Positions 26,916-36,526 of a stretch of DNA of 64,000 nucleotides are shown here, piece by piece. The notes under the pieces are model-generated. The model did not search any database and was not told the DNA's origin. It saw only the letters and a list, made by a program, of their open reading frames with translations. A program made the position numbers and the translations under genes. Location of the stretch: assembly GCF_002443155.1 (NCBI RefSeq), contig NZ_CP023667.1, positions 1,612,001-1,676,000 on the forward strand. The letters are read 5' to 3'. The DNA is from Alcaligenes faecalis. GTDB taxonomy: Bacteria > Pseudomonadota > Gammaproteobacteria > Burkholderiales > Burkholderiaceae_B. Every line of letters begins with the position of its first letter. The first letter of the stretch is position 1.

Positions 26916-27113
26916 AAAGGGTTTGTCATGAAGCTTGAGCTATATCGTCAGAATAATTGAAATCAGGATTTACACTAATAGATTGGTCTGCGTGCCCAGC
27001 ACCGATAGAATGGCTTTTAGGGGAGTTGTAACAGACCCAAGGCCGAGCCGGAAGTCGCACCAGGCATCGGCCCATTCTATCTAGCGACCTTGGAATAGTA
27101 GGAAGGAAATCTT

Positions 27114-27599
27114 ATGAAACTGACTCGTGCTCATTTTGCTGTCATGGCCGCTGCTGCTTCGATGACTCTTTTGGCTGCGTGTTCCAAAGAGGACGATAAA
27201 GCCGCTACGAGCGCGCCACCTGCTCCTGTCGCTGCTCCACAATCGACAGCACCTGCCACTCCACCCGCACCTGAGGCTGACAAGGCCCTGGAGCAAAAAA
27301 CGGAAGAACTGAAGCAGGACGCCGCTAAAGTTGCTGACGACGTCAAAAAAGAAGCAGAGGAACAGAAAGAAAACGCCAAGGAAAATACCAATTCCTTGAA
27401 GGAAGATGCCAAGGCTGCCGGCGACAAAGTCTCTGAAAAAGCAGGTGAAGCCAAGGACGCTGTGGCCAATGCGGCCAGCCGTACTGGTGATGCCATTAAA
27501 GATGGTGCAGCCAAAGCGGACAAAGCCATCCAGGACAAGCTGGGTAATGGTGTAGATTCCTCGCCATCTTCGGTTCCTTCTGAGCAATCCAAACCTTGA
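27114..27599 (+). CDS. lipoprotein with LEA-like helical repeats
   Basis: 161 residues. Lipobox LAAC (about Cys23), an Ala/Pro-rich linker, then about 90 residues of charged amphipathic repeats (KTEELKQDAAKVADDVKKEA, KSEKAGEAKDAVANAAS-like) as in late-embryogenesis/apolipoprotein-like bacterial proteins. Such proteins are usually envelope or stress associated; no specific activity is known. GAAGGAAA precedes the ATG. Own terminator. Confidence 0.75.
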   Translation: MKLTRAHFAVMAAAASMTLLAACSKEDDKAATSAPPAPVAAPQSTAPATPPAPEADKALEQKTEELKQDAAKVADDVKKEAEEQKENAKENTNSLKEDAKAAGDKVSEKAGEAKDAVANAASRTGDAIKDGAAKADKAIQDKLGNGVDSSPSSVPSEQSKP

Positions 27600-27635
27600 G
27601 GTTTGAATAATTCGGCTGATTGTCTGGCCAGATGC

Positions 27636-27666
27636 AAAAAGCGGGTGCCTTTGGCACCCGCTTTTT
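27636..27666. terminator. terminator after LEA-like lipoprotein
   Basis: AAAAAGCGGGTGCC-TTT-GGCACCCGCTTTTT, a 14-bp stem, 36 nt after the stop; works in either direction. Confidence 0.9.
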
Positions 27667-27705
27667 CTATACTGCTGGTAGTGTCAATATTTTCAGGAGA
27701 GGACC

Positions 27706-27993
27706 ATGATTAATCGTAGCGAGTGGCTGGAAGATTTGCAAAAAAACGTCTCGGAGCTGATCGCCAAAAGTCCGGCTGCCGATATTGAGCGCAATGTAAA
27801 AGCCTTTATGGGCCAGGCCTTCAACCGTATGGACCTGGTCACCCGTGAAGAGTTTGATACCTACAAGCTGATGCTGGAACGCGCACTGGCTCGTGTGGCG
27901 GCTCTGGAAACACGTTTGCAAGCCCTGGAAGGGCGTCAAACTCCTGTTCCTCAAGATGGCGATACTTCTGCTCAAGAGGGCAGCCAAGGCTGA
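27706..27993 (+). CDS. ubiK: ubiquinone biosynthesis accessory factor UbiK
   Basis: 95 residues: N-terminal amphipathic segment then a coiled coil (LVTREEFDTYKLMLERALARV, ALETRLQALE), the hallmark of UbiK/YqiC (BMFP family). It helps assemble the aerobic ubiquinone-synthesis complex with UbiJ and binds lipids. Ribosome site CAGGAGAGG before the ATG. The C-terminal tail is polar and probably disordered. Confidence 0.9.
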   Translation: MINRSEWLEDLQKNVSELIAKSPAADIERNVKAFMGQAFNRMDLVTREEFDTYKLMLERALARVAALETRLQALEGRQTPVPQDGDTSAQEGSQG

Positions 27994-28002
27994 TCACTTC
28001 AT

Positions 28003-29235
28003 TTGAATACGGTCGCCAGGCCTGGGGGCACACAATCGGCCAGCCCCTTTTTCATTGCTGTTTTTCTTGTCTTGACTGGGGTGTGCGCCGCACTGCATGT
28101 GTGGAAGGTACCCCCGGCTTTGCCTTTTATGCAGCGGGAATTAGGCATGGACCTGGTGCAATCCGGGTTCCTGCTGGCCAGCGTACAGATGGCTGGCATG
28201 TTGCTGGGCTTATGCATAGGCCTGATTTCCGAGAAAATCGGCCTGCGCCGCTGTATCTTGATCGGGCTGGGTATATTGAGCCTAGCCTCGCTGATTGGCT
28301 CCGTGTTTGAGCACAGTTCTCTGGTTTTACTGGGCCGCATGATAGAAGGCTGTGGCTTTCTGATGGTGGTGCTGCCCATTCCGGCCTTGATCAAGCGTAT
28401 TACTGATGCGGCGCGGTTGAGCCGAGTCATGGGCTTGTGGGGCTGTTACATGCCTGCCGGGGCAGTCTTGATGCTGTGGGCTGGCGCTGCCTGGTTGGCA
28501 GTTGGTTCCTGGCGTACCTTGTGGGTGGTTCTGGGCATATTGACGGTCATTTTCATGGTCCTGACCTTTCTGCTGGTGCCGCCAGACTCTCAGACTCAAA
28601 CCAGAAGTGCAGCACAGCATGCCTCCGCTCATCGCTGGTCCAGTCTGCTGCGCACCACTTTAAGTTCCGGCCGGGTTTGGTTGCTGGCCTTGGCCTTCGG
28701 TGTGTATGCCGCACAGTGGGCGGCGGTCGTCGGTTTTATGCCCACTATTTATAACCAGGCAGAGATAGCAGTCGGCACCGCCGGTTTGCTGACGGCCCTG
28801 ATTGCGGCCGGGAATGTCGTGGGAAATCTGGGCGCAGGGCGTTGTCTGCATGCGGGTATTCCGCCCCATAGGCTGCTGCAAGCAGGCTATTTGGGTATGA
28901 TCGCGTGTGCCATCGTTGCGTTCGGGCTGACACAAAGTTTGGTGGTTCAGTTTGTCGCCATCCTGCTGTTTTCGATTGTGGGTGGCTTAATTCCCGCTAC
29001 TTTGTTCTTCCTGGCAGTCACGGCAGCACCCTCGCCAGAGACCACCTCAACCTCGGTGGGCTGGGTGCAACAATGTTCTTCATTGGGACAGTTTGTAGGG
29101 CCGCCTGTTGTGGCATCGGTTGTACATGTTTTGGGCGGATGGCAGTGGGCCTGGATCGCGACAGTTGGTTTTGCTGTTTTGGGCTTGATCATTGCCTGGT
29201 GCTTGTCTCGATTGGTTCTGCCAAATGGCCGTTAA
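28003..29235 (+). CDS. MFS transporter, unknown substrate
   Basis: 410 residues with about 12 membrane segments and the MFS loop GLISEKIGLRR between segments 2 and 3. It resembles the CynX/NimT-type branch of the superfamily in layout, but no substrate can be read. The frame starts at TTG 28003, 9 nt after ubiK, without a good ribosome site; coupling to ubiK translation is possible. A terminator follows at 29281. Confidence 0.82.
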   Translation: MNTVARPGGTQSASPFFIAVFLVLTGVCAALHVWKVPPALPFMQRELGMDLVQSGFLLASVQMAGMLLGLCIGLISEKIGLRRCILIGLGILSLASLIGSVFEHSSLVLLGRMIEGCGFLMVVLPIPALIKRITDAARLSRVMGLWGCYMPAGAVLMLWAGAAWLAVGSWRTLWVVLGILTVIFMVLTFLLVPPDSQTQTRSAAQHASAHRWSSLLRTTLSSGRVWLLALAFGVYAAQWAAVVGFMPTIYNQAEIAVGTAGLLTALIAAGNVVGNLGAGRCLHAGIPPHRLLQAGYLGMIACAIVAFGLTQSLVVQFVAILLFSIVGGLIPATLFFLAVTAAPSPETTSTSVGWVQQCSSLGQFVGPPVVASVVHVLGGWQWAWIATVGFAVLGLIIAWCLSRLVLPNGR

Positions 29236-29280
29236 ACGTTGCTCTGATCGGAGCCGGATCGTCTGAATCAGATCATGAAG

Positions 29281-29314
29281 GAGCCAGCTCGATAATGCTG
29301 GCTCTGTTTTTTTT
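29281..29314 (+). terminator. terminator after MFS gene
   Basis: GAGCCAGC-TCGATAAT-GCTGGCTC forms an 8-bp stem followed by TG and T8, 45 nt after the MFS stop and 17 nt before the next ATG. Confidence 0.85.
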
Positions 29315-29331
29315 GAGGGGAAAGCAGCAAG

Positions 29332-30009
29332 ATGCTCGTCAGTAATGTCCAGGTCACAAGAGATAAGGTGGTCGATTTTTTGGCCGCCTCGCATGAGTCT
29401 TTGAATTTCGAGAACTGCAACTTTGATGATGAGGATCTGTCGGGTCTGGAACTGGACGGTGTGCAGTTTTCGGGCTGTAGCTTTTTGAATACCCGCTTTG
29501 CACGGGCGCATCTGCAAGACACAGTCTGGCAACGCTGCAAGCTGGGGCAAGTGGATTTCAGCCTGGCTGATTTAAGCTCGGCACGCTTTCGGGTTTGTGA
29601 TCTGCACTTGAGCAAGTGGGTGCGTGCCCAGATTGCCTCCTTGCAGATCGAGGACTCCAAACTAAGTGGGGCCATCTTCAACGAAACCCGCGGTCTGGAT
29701 TTGAGTCTGCGTGAATGCAAGCTGGTCGGTGCCACCTTGCGCGCGATTAACTTTCGTAAACAAAATCTGGTGCAACTGGATTTCTCCGATGCCGACTTGG
29801 GTGGCTGCAATTTTCAGGATGCCGTATTTGAAGGCGGCAGTTTGAGGGGCGCCAGCTTGAGAGGGGTGAGCTTCAAGGGAGCAGACCTTCGCAGTGTGGA
29901 ACTGGGCAGCATCACCTTGTACGACTTGAATAACTCTTTCCAAGGCGCATGTTTGTCCGTAGAACAGGCCGTCCAGCTGGTCAGCTCCATGGGCGTGCAG
30001 GTTCAGTAA
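29332..30009 (+). CDS. pentapeptide-repeat protein, Qnr/McbG-like layout
   Basis: 225 residues made almost entirely of A(D/N)LXX-type pentapeptides (LNFENCNFDDEDLSGLELDG; ADLGGCNFQDAVFEGGSLRG) which fold as a right-handed beta-helix. The C terminus (LSVEQAVQLVSSMGVQV) is a helix in the place where Qnr proteins have their dimerisation helix, and overall length matches Qnr (about 215-220). DNA-mimic protection of gyrase is a possible role, by analogy only. GGGGAAAG precedes the ATG. Confidence 0.82.
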   Translation: MLVSNVQVTRDKVVDFLAASHESLNFENCNFDDEDLSGLELDGVQFSGCSFLNTRFARAHLQDTVWQRCKLGQVDFSLADLSSARFRVCDLHLSKWVRAQIASLQIEDSKLSGAIFNETRGLDLSLRECKLVGATLRAINFRKQNLVQLDFSDADLGGCNFQDAVFEGGSLRGASLRGVSFKGADLRSVELGSITLYDLNNSFQGACLSVEQAVQLVSSMGVQVQ

Positions 30010-30116
30010 GACCTGCGTGCCGTACAAATACGCAGTGATGTTTTAAGGCAGATATCTGGAGCTTCTTTTTCCTGACAGGCAGACTGAATGTTTGCCTTGG
30101 AAAGGGAGAAGGGCAT

Positions 30117-31637
30117 ATGTCCTTGGCCGTTTTAAATAGCTGCGCTTTGTCGGGCCTGGATTTTATCGACGTGCGTGTCGAGGCGCATGTCGCTCCAGGA
30201 TTACCCGCCTTCCATATTGTTGGTTTGCCCGATGCCGGTATTCGCGAAAGCCGGGAGCGCATACGGGCCGCCTTGCAAGCCAGTGGTTTTGACTTCCCTG
30301 CAGCCCGACTGACCATCAATCTGGCGCCTGCTGATTTGCCCAAGGATTCGGGGCGCTTTGATTTGCCCGTGGCTTTGGCAATCTTGCTGGCCAGCGGCCA
30401 ACTCAGTCGTCCAGACGACAAGCAGCGTGAGCAGGCTATTACAGGCCTGGATCGTTATGTCATGGCCGGGGAGTTGTCGTTGACCGGAGCAGTGGTTCCG
30501 GTTCAAAGCGCCTTGACGATAGCCTTGGGCATGGCGCGTCGGCATCCGGAACTTTGTTTGCTTTTGCCCGCGCAGAGTGCAGAAATTGCCGCTCATGTTC
30601 CTGATCTGCAGGTCTGCGGGGTTGCCAGTCTGGCCGAGGCGGCGGGGTATCTGCGAGGGGACAAGGAACTGGAACCTGCGCTTGCCAAGCCTTGGTCAGA
30701 GCCGAATGAGGTTCAACAGCTTTGTTTGTCGGACGTGCAGGGACAAGCTTTGGCGTGTCGTGCCTTGGAAGTCGCTGCGGCTGGAGGGCATAGCCTTTTG
30801 TTGAATGGCTCCCCGGGTGTAGGTAAAACCATGCTCGCTCAACGCCTGCCGGGTTTATTGCCTGATCTGGATCGGTACGCTCAGCTGGAAGTGGCCGCCT
30901 TGTATTCCTTTGTGCAAGAGCAGGACTTTTTCAGCAGGCGACCGCCTTTTCGCGCCCCGCATCATAGTGTGTCGACTCCTGCCTTGATTGGCGGGGGAAG
31001 CCGCCCAAGGCCAGGGGAGGTTTCGCTGGCGCATCATGGAGTGCTGTTTCTGGATGAGCTGCCCGAGTTCAGCCGGCGCTCTCTGGAGGCCTTGCGAGAG
31101 CCTCTGGAGCAGGGCTGCGTACATATTTCTCGTGCGCAGAAGCAAGCAGTCTTCCCGGCACAATTTCAATTTGTGGCTGCCATGAATCCATGTCCCTGTG
31201 GCTGGGCGGCAAGTCGCCATCGGGCGTGTCGATGTTCTCCTGCTCAAAGAGAGCTGTATCGGCAGCGCCTATCTGGGCCGATGCTGGACAGAATTGATCT
31301 TTTGGTGACCTTAAGCGAGTCCGATCCGGAACGTGATCAGGCCGCTCAGGCATCCAGCCAGGTCAGGTTGCGGGTACAGGAGGCGATCGAGAGGCAGTTG
31401 GCACGCCAGACGGTACGTAACGCTCGTCTATCGGTAGCGAGTTTGAAGGAGTATGGGCGTTTGTCTGCGGAGGCCTTGCAACTGCTGGCCAGTGCACGCA
31501 AACGCTGGCATTGGTCTGAGCGCGTGCAGGGTAGAGTCTTGCGGGTGGCGCGGACAATTGCGGATCTGGCCGGAGTAGATCAGATTGCCAGACCGCATAT
31601 TGCCGAAGCATTGCAGTTCAGGCCTGAGTTGCCGTGA
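30117..31637 (+). CDS. comM: ComM/YifB Mg-chelatase-like AAA+ helicase
   Basis: 506 residues: N-terminal ChlI-type Lon-like domain (AHVAPGLPAFHIVGLPDAGI), Walker A GSPGVGKTML, Walker B FLDELPEF, zinc-like cysteine cluster NPCPCG ... CRCSPAQ and a C-terminal Mg-chelatase domain. ComM promotes branch migration during natural transformation; it is widespread also in non-competent bacteria. AAGGGAGAAGG precedes ATG 30117. Confidence 0.93.
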   Translation: MSLAVLNSCALSGLDFIDVRVEAHVAPGLPAFHIVGLPDAGIRESRERIRAALQASGFDFPAARLTINLAPADLPKDSGRFDLPVALAILLASGQLSRPDDKQREQAITGLDRYVMAGELSLTGAVVPVQSALTIALGMARRHPELCLLLPAQSAEIAAHVPDLQVCGVASLAEAAGYLRGDKELEPALAKPWSEPNEVQQLCLSDVQGQALACRALEVAAAGGHSLLLNGSPGVGKTMLAQRLPGLLPDLDRYAQLEVAALYSFVQEQDFFSRRPPFRAPHHSVSTPALIGGGSRPRPGEVSLAHHGVLFLDELPEFSRRSLEALREPLEQGCVHISRAQKQAVFPAQFQFVAAMNPCPCGWAASRHRACRCSPAQRELYRQRLSGPMLDRIDLLVTLSESDPERDQAAQASSQVRLRVQEAIERQLARQTVRNARLSVASLKEYGRLSAEALQLLASARKRWHWSERVQGRVLRVARTIADLAGVDQIARPHIAEALQFRPELP

Positions 31638-31803
31638 ATCCGAGCCAACAGGAAGGCGGACGTCGCCAGGTGTGGCAGGATCGGACAAGCTAAGGGCCGA
31701 CAGGCGCCATGACGCCGACACACATCGGGCCGAGGGCTCCGTTTCTTGTTTTCCTTGATGGCCTGCCAACAACGGTTCAACTGCAAAAAATCCCTTTGAT
31801 ATC

Positions 31804-31833
31804 TGGACAATCCTTCAAGAATCGCCCTATAAT
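31804..31833 (+). promoter_or_regulatory. promoter of rpmI-rplT
   Basis: TGGACA (31804-31809) and a perfect TATAAT (31828-31833) with 18-nt spacing, about 135 nt upstream of rpmI. The long leader leaves room for L20-mediated autoregulation, which is known for this operon in other bacteria. The remainder of 31638-31966 shows no gene. Confidence 0.65.
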
Positions 31834-31966
31834 CAAGAGCTTTTCCCCTGTTTGGATCTGTTCTGGCGGCGGGCAAAGAAAAAAATAAGTGCCTGTTTTG
31901 GGTCATACAAGTGTCAGCCAGCTTCCTAGGCGACCACCCGCAGACACAAATTAGTCGAGTAATTTC

Positions 31967-32164
31967 ATGCCTAAAATGAAAACCAAAAAAAGCGCTTCCA
32001 AGCGCTTTGTGGTTCGTGGTAGCGGTTCCATCAAGCGGGGCCAAGCGTTCAAGCGTCACATTCTGACCAAGAAGACGACCAAGAACAAACGTCAGTTGCG
32101 CGGTGCCGTCGAGGTTCATAAAGCCGACGTCGCTTCCGTAAAAGCAATGATGCCTTTCGCTTGA
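31967..32164 (+). CDS. rpmI: ribosomal protein bL35
   Basis: 65 residues, very basic, starting [20 protein letters not shown] as in all bL35 proteins. Component of the 50S subunit. First gene of rpmI-rplT here; infC, its usual upstream partner, lies 8.7 kb away. Confidence 0.97.
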   Translation: MPKMKTKKSASKRFVVRGSGSIKRGQAFKRHILTKKTTKNKRQLRGAVEVHKADVASVKAMMPFA

Positions 32165-32180
32165 TTAGGGAGAATCGAAC

Positions 32181-32540
32181 ATGTCACGAGTAAAACGCGG
32201 TGTTAACGCACGCGCACGCCACAAGAAAGTAATTGCCCAGGCCAAAGGTTTTCGCGGCCGTCGCGGTAATGTATTCCGTATAGCCAAACAGGCTGTCATG
32301 AAGGCAGGTCAGTACGCCTACCGTGACCGCCGTAACAAGAAACGCGTATTCCGCTCGCTGTGGATTACCCGTATCAACGCAGCTTGCCGCGAACTGGATA
32401 TGAGCTACAGCCAGTTTATCGCCGGCCTGAACAAAGCCTCCATCGCTTTGGACCGTAAGGTTCTGGCTGACTTGGCTGTTAAAGACAAGGCAGGTTTTGC
32501 TGCTGTTGTTGCACAGGCTAAGAACGCTCTGGCTGCTTAA
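32181..32540 (+). CDS. rplT: ribosomal protein bL20
   Basis: 119 residues, starting [20 protein letters not shown] with the long basic N-terminal helix that binds 23S rRNA and is needed for early 50S assembly. 16 nt after rpmI with AGGGAGAA as ribosome site. In other bacteria it represses its own operon. Confidence 0.97.
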   Translation: MSRVKRGVNARARHKKVIAQAKGFRGRRGNVFRIAKQAVMKAGQYAYRDRRNKKRVFRSLWITRINAACRELDMSYSQFIAGLNKASIALDRKVLADLAVKDKAGFAAVVAQAKNALAA

Positions 32541-32562
32541 GCGGTATCTGACTGTATAGTTC

Positions 32563-32595
32563 ACAAACGGGGCCTTTGGGGCTCCGTTTGTTTTT
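32563..32595 (+). terminator. terminator/attenuator between rplT and pheS
   Basis: ACAAACGGGGCC-TTTG-GGGCTCCGTTTGT forms a stem of about 12 bp (one G-T pair) and ends in TTTTT, 15 nt before the pheS ATG. No Phe leader peptide fits in the 70-nt gap, so readthrough or a nearby promoter must feed pheST. Confidence 0.75.
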
Positions 32596-32610
32596 GGAAA
32601 GTAACACGCC

Positions 32611-33633
32611 ATGACTTCCTCTCACGACGATCTGATTGCCCAGGCTCGGGCCTTATTTGAGCAGTCTCAGGACGCCGCCTCGCTGGAAAACGCTAAAGCT
32701 CGATTTTTGGGTAAACAAGGTGCCATCACTGCCTTGATGAAAGGCCTTGCCCAGATGGAGCCGGAGCAGAAAAAAGCAGCAGGTGCCAGCATCAATGTGC
32801 TCAAGCGCGAAATTGAAGATCTGCTGAACGATCGTCGTGCTGCCCTGGCGGCAGAACAATTGAACCAGCGACTGGCTCAAGAACAGATTGATGTGACTTT
32901 GCCCGGCCGTGGTCGTGGCACCGGCGGCATTCACCCGGTGATCCAGACCTGGCAGCGTGTCGAAGCCATTTTCCGCTCTATCGGTTTCGATGTGGCTGAC
33001 GGCCCCGAAATCGAAAATGACTGGACAAATTTTACCGCTCTGAATAATCCGGAGAATCACCCCGCTCGTTCGATGCAAGACACGTTCTATATCGATATGA
33101 ACGACGAGCAAGGTTTGCCCTATTTGCTGCGCACGCACACTAGCCCCATGCAGGTGCGTTACGCCCGCATGAATCAGGCACCTATCAAGGTTATTGCCCC
33201 CGGCCGCACCTATCGTGTCGATAGTGATGCCACCCACTCGCCCATGTTCCACCAGGTGGAAGGGCTGTGGATTGCCGAGGATATTTCCTTTGCCGATCTG
33301 AAAGGCGTTTACACGAACTTTTTGCGTGCCTTCTTTGAAAGCGACGATCTGGTCGTACGCTTTCGACCTTCTTTCTTCCCCTTTACCGAACCATCCGCCG
33401 AGATTGACATGATGTTCTCCTCCGGTCCCAACAAGGGCCGTTGGCTGGAAATCTCCGGTTCCGGGCAGGTTCACCCGCAAGTGGTGCGCAATTTCGGTTT
33501 GGACCCAGAGCGTTACATCGGTTTCGCCTTCGGTTCCGGACTGGAGCGCCTGACTATGTTGCGCTATGGTGTTAACGATTTGCGCCAGTTCTTTGAAGGC
33601 GATCTGCGCTTTCTGAAGCAGTTCAATCGTTGA
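32611..33633 (+). CDS. pheS: phenylalanyl-tRNA synthetase alpha subunit
   Basis: 340 residues. N-terminal coiled coil, then the class II core with [35 protein letters not shown] and the motif 3 segment [14 protein letters not shown]. Forms the alpha2-beta2 enzyme with PheT. Confidence 0.97.
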   Translation: MTSSHDDLIAQARALFEQSQDAASLENAKARFLGKQGAITALMKGLAQMEPEQKKAAGASINVLKREIEDLLNDRRAALAAEQLNQRLAQEQIDVTLPGRGRGTGGIHPVIQTWQRVEAIFRSIGFDVADGPEIENDWTNFTALNNPENHPARSMQDTFYIDMNDEQGLPYLLRTHTSPMQVRYARMNQAPIKVIAPGRTYRVDSDATHSPMFHQVEGLWIAEDISFADLKGVYTNFLRAFFESDDLVVRFRPSFFPFTEPSAEIDMMFSSGPNKGRWLEISGSGQVHPQVVRNFGLDPERYIGFAFGSGLERLTMLRYGVNDLRQFFEGDLRFLKQFNR

Positions 33634-33710
33634 TTCCTACTTCGCGCCGCTGGGCTTCTTAGGCCCGGTCGGTTCCGGTATACGCCGTTTTACGTCTCCA
33701 TCTTTGCATC

Positions 33711-36116
33711 ATGTTATTTTCCGAATCGTGGCTGCGCCGCTTTGTGAATCCCAAACTGGGAACTGAAGAACTGGGTCATCAATTGACGATGGCTGGCCTG
33801 GAGGTTGAAGAAATTCAAGCCGCCGCGCCAGCGTTCGAGAATGTTGTCGTTGGCTTTATTGCCGAGATTGCCCCTCATCCCGACGCTGACCGCCTGCGCG
33901 TATGCCAGGTCGATGACGGCTCGGGCAAGCTGCTGCAGATTGTGTGCGGTGCGCCCAATGCGGCTCAAGGCATCAAGATTCCGGTCGCCCGTGTTGGTGC
34001 AGAACTGCCCGGTGGCATGAAAATTGGCCCGGTCAAAATGCGTGGCGTGGAGTCCGCCGGCATGTTGTGCTCGGGTCGCGAACTGGGGCTGTCGCAAGAT
34101 CACGATGGTTTGCTGGTACTGGATGCAGACGCGCCAGTGGGTCAAAGCCTGCGTGAACTGCTGGATCTGGACGACCAGATTATCGAATTGAAATTGACGC
34201 CTAACCGTGCGGACTGCCTGTCCGTGCTGGGCGTGGCGCGTGAAGTGGCCGCTCTGACGGGCGAGCCATTGACACTGCCAGATTTCACACCTGTTCCTGT
34301 CACGATTGAAGATCGCGTTTCCGTGACCGTGAAAGACGCTGATCTGTGCGGCCGTTTTGCCGGCCGTGTGATTCGTGGCGTCAATGCGCGTGCGAAAACC
34401 CCGGACTGGATGAAAACCCGTCTGGAGCGCAGCGGCCAGCGTTCGATCTCTGCTTTGGTGGACATCTCCAATTACGTCATGCTGGAACTGGGCCGTCCTA
34501 CGCACGTGTTCGATTTGCAGCACGTACAGTCTGGTCTGGAAGTGCGTTGGGCACGTAAAGGCGAACAACTGGAGCTGCTGAGCGGTTTGAACGTCGAGCT
34601 GGATACCGATGTTGGCGTGATCGCGGTTAACGATGTACCGCAAAGCATGGCCGGTATCATGGGCGGCGAACAAAGTGCCGTCACGCTGGACACGACGGAT
34701 GTGTATCTGGAAGGGGCTTTCTGGTGGCCAGAAGCCATCATGGGCCGTGCCCGTCGCTACAAGTTTTCTTCCGATGCCAGCCACCGCTTCGAGCGTGGCG
34801 TGGACTTCGACTCCATTACCCAGCATCTGGAACGCACCACAGCATTGATTCTGGAAATCTGCGGTGGCAAGGCCGGTCCTATGGATGATCAGGTTGTGGC
34901 CTTGCCCGAGCGCAAGCCAGTGGCCATGCGCCTGGATCGCTGCCGCCGTGTTCTGGGTATTCCTCTGGATCAAAAGCAGGTTGAAAGCATCTTCACCTTG
35001 CTGGGCCTGGACTTCTCGGTGGCTGACGGTGTCTTTACGGTCAACCCTCCCAGCTTCCGTTTCGATTTGACGATCGAGGAAGACCTGATCGAGGAAGTTG
35101 CCCGTATTTACGGTTTTGAAAATATTCCTGATCTGCCTCCGGTCGCTGCCGCGCAAATGCGTGTGCCGGTCGAGTCCTTGCGTGGCCCGCACGCCTTGCG
35201 CGCTGTGCTGGCTGCCCAGGACTACCAGGAAGTGATCAACTTTTCCTTTGTGCAGGAGTCCTGGGAAAAAGACATTAACGGGCAGGCTGATCCTATCCGT
35301 TTGCTGAACCCCATTGCCAGCCAGTTGGCGGTGATGCGTAGCAGCCTGATTCCGGGTCTGCTGGCCAATATTGAACGTAACGCCAACCGTCGTCAGTCGC
35401 GCGTGCGTGTGTTCGAGTTCGGCCGTGTCTTCATGCGTGATGCTTCCCAAGAAAACGGTCCTTTGACTGTGGCGGGCATCCATCAGCCCAACCGCATTGC
35501 AGCCGCTGCCTGGGGGCCTGTTGTGACCGAGCAGTGGGGTCAGCCTGATCGTCTGGTTGACTTTTTTGACGTCAAGCGCGATCTGGAAACCTTGCTGGGC
35601 CAACGTGCTGCTCAAGTTCGTTTCGAGCCTGAAGCTCACCCCGCCTTGCATCCAGGCCGTAGCGCCAGTGTGAAGCTGGATGGTAAAACCATAGGCTGGA
35701 TTGGTGAAATCCATCCTCAGTGGTTGAGCGAATTTGGCCTGAATCAGGCGCCCGTGGTCTTTGAGGTGGATGTAGATGCCATCTCTCACGACGACGTAGT
35801 GCATGCTCAGGAAGTATCCAAGCAGCCTGTGGTGCAACGAGATCTGGCGGTTTGGCTGGATAAGGACGTATCCTATCAAGCTGTGCTGGATACATTGAAC
35901 CAGGTGCGCAGCACGGCAGCACAAGCAGCCATCGTCAAGGACATTCAGTTGTTTGACGTCTGGCGCGACAAGAACGATGCATCGGAAAAGAGTCTGGCGA
36001 TTCGTTTCTGGCTGCAAGACAGCGCAAGCACGCTGGATGATGAACGCGTCGAGCAATGCCTGGAGGTATTGTTGGCGGCACTGGTATCCGCGCATGGCGC
36101 ACGGGCAAGGGCATAA
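33711..36116 (+). CDS. pheT: phenylalanyl-tRNA synthetase beta subunit
   Basis: 801 residues, the normal length. N-terminal tRNA-binding EMAP-like domain (about 40-150, HPDADRLRVCQVDDG), B3/B4 editing domain, B5 domain (FENIPDLPP) and C-terminal ferredoxin-fold anticodon-binding domain. 77 nt after pheS and 9 nt before ihfA, as in many proteobacteria. Confidence 0.97.
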   Translation: MLFSESWLRRFVNPKLGTEELGHQLTMAGLEVEEIQAAAPAFENVVVGFIAEIAPHPDADRLRVCQVDDGSGKLLQIVCGAPNAAQGIKIPVARVGAELPGGMKIGPVKMRGVESAGMLCSGRELGLSQDHDGLLVLDADAPVGQSLRELLDLDDQIIELKLTPNRADCLSVLGVAREVAALTGEPLTLPDFTPVPVTIEDRVSVTVKDADLCGRFAGRVIRGVNARAKTPDWMKTRLERSGQRSISALVDISNYVMLELGRPTHVFDLQHVQSGLEVRWARKGEQLELLSGLNVELDTDVGVIAVNDVPQSMAGIMGGEQSAVTLDTTDVYLEGAFWWPEAIMGRARRYKFSSDASHRFERGVDFDSITQHLERTTALILEICGGKAGPMDDQVVALPERKPVAMRLDRCRRVLGIPLDQKQVESIFTLLGLDFSVADGVFTVNPPSFRFDLTIEEDLIEEVARIYGFENIPDLPPVAAAQMRVPVESLRGPHALRAVLAAQDYQEVINFSFVQESWEKDINGQADPIRLLNPIASQLAVMRSSLIPGLLANIERNANRRQSRVRVFEFGRVFMRDASQENGPLTVAGIHQPNRIAAAAWGPVVTEQWGQPDRLVDFFDVKRDLETLLGQRAAQVRFEPEAHPALHPGRSASVKLDGKTIGWIGEIHPQWLSEFGLNQAPVVFEVDVDAISHDDVVHAQEVSKQPVVQRDLAVWLDKDVSYQAVLDTLNQVRSTAAQAAIVKDIQLFDVWRDKNDASEKSLAIRFWLQDSASTLDDERVEQCLEVLLAALVSAHGARARA

Positions 36117-36125
36117 GGAGACACA

Positions 36126-36449
36126 ATGAACGTAGAGCGTACTTTGACCAAGGCGGATTTGGCCGAACTCTTGTTTGAGCGTGTTGGCTTGAATAAACGT
36201 GAAGCCAAAGATATTGTGGATACCTTCTTTGCCGAGATCCGCGATTCTCTGGCCGATGGCGTAGAGGTCAAGTTGTCCGGTTTCGGTAATTTCCAGGTAC
36301 GGGACAAACCCCCGCGTCCTGGCCGTAATCCCAAGACTGGCGAAGTGATCCCTATCTCGGCCCGCCGAGTGGTGACTTTCCATGCCAGTCAGAAGCTCAA
36401 AAGTGTAGTCGAAGGGGCGCCGGTGGCGCCTGAGGATGACCAGGACTGA
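36126..36449 (+). CDS. ihfA: integration host factor alpha subunit
   Basis: 107 residues, HU/IHF fold; the DNA-binding arm has [20 protein letters not shown] and the core starts [20 protein letters not shown]. With IhfB it bends DNA at promoters and recombination sites. AAGGAG precedes the ATG; directly after pheT. Confidence 0.96.
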   Translation: MNVERTLTKADLAELLFERVGLNKREAKDIVDTFFAEIRDSLADGVEVKLSGFGNFQVRDKPPRPGRNPKTGEVIPISARRVVTFHASQKLKSVVEGAPVAPEDDQD

Positions 36450-36526
36450 GCCCTGGTACGTTTGCGTACAGTTTTGCCTGACTGAACGTGTAAAATCACT
36501 CCTATTGTCGATGAGCATCAGTGGCC

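Noticed and set aside
31867..31966. Possible ribosomal-protein leader structure before rpmI
   Set aside because: I could not draw a convincing L20-type pseudoknot by eye; only the promoter is reported.
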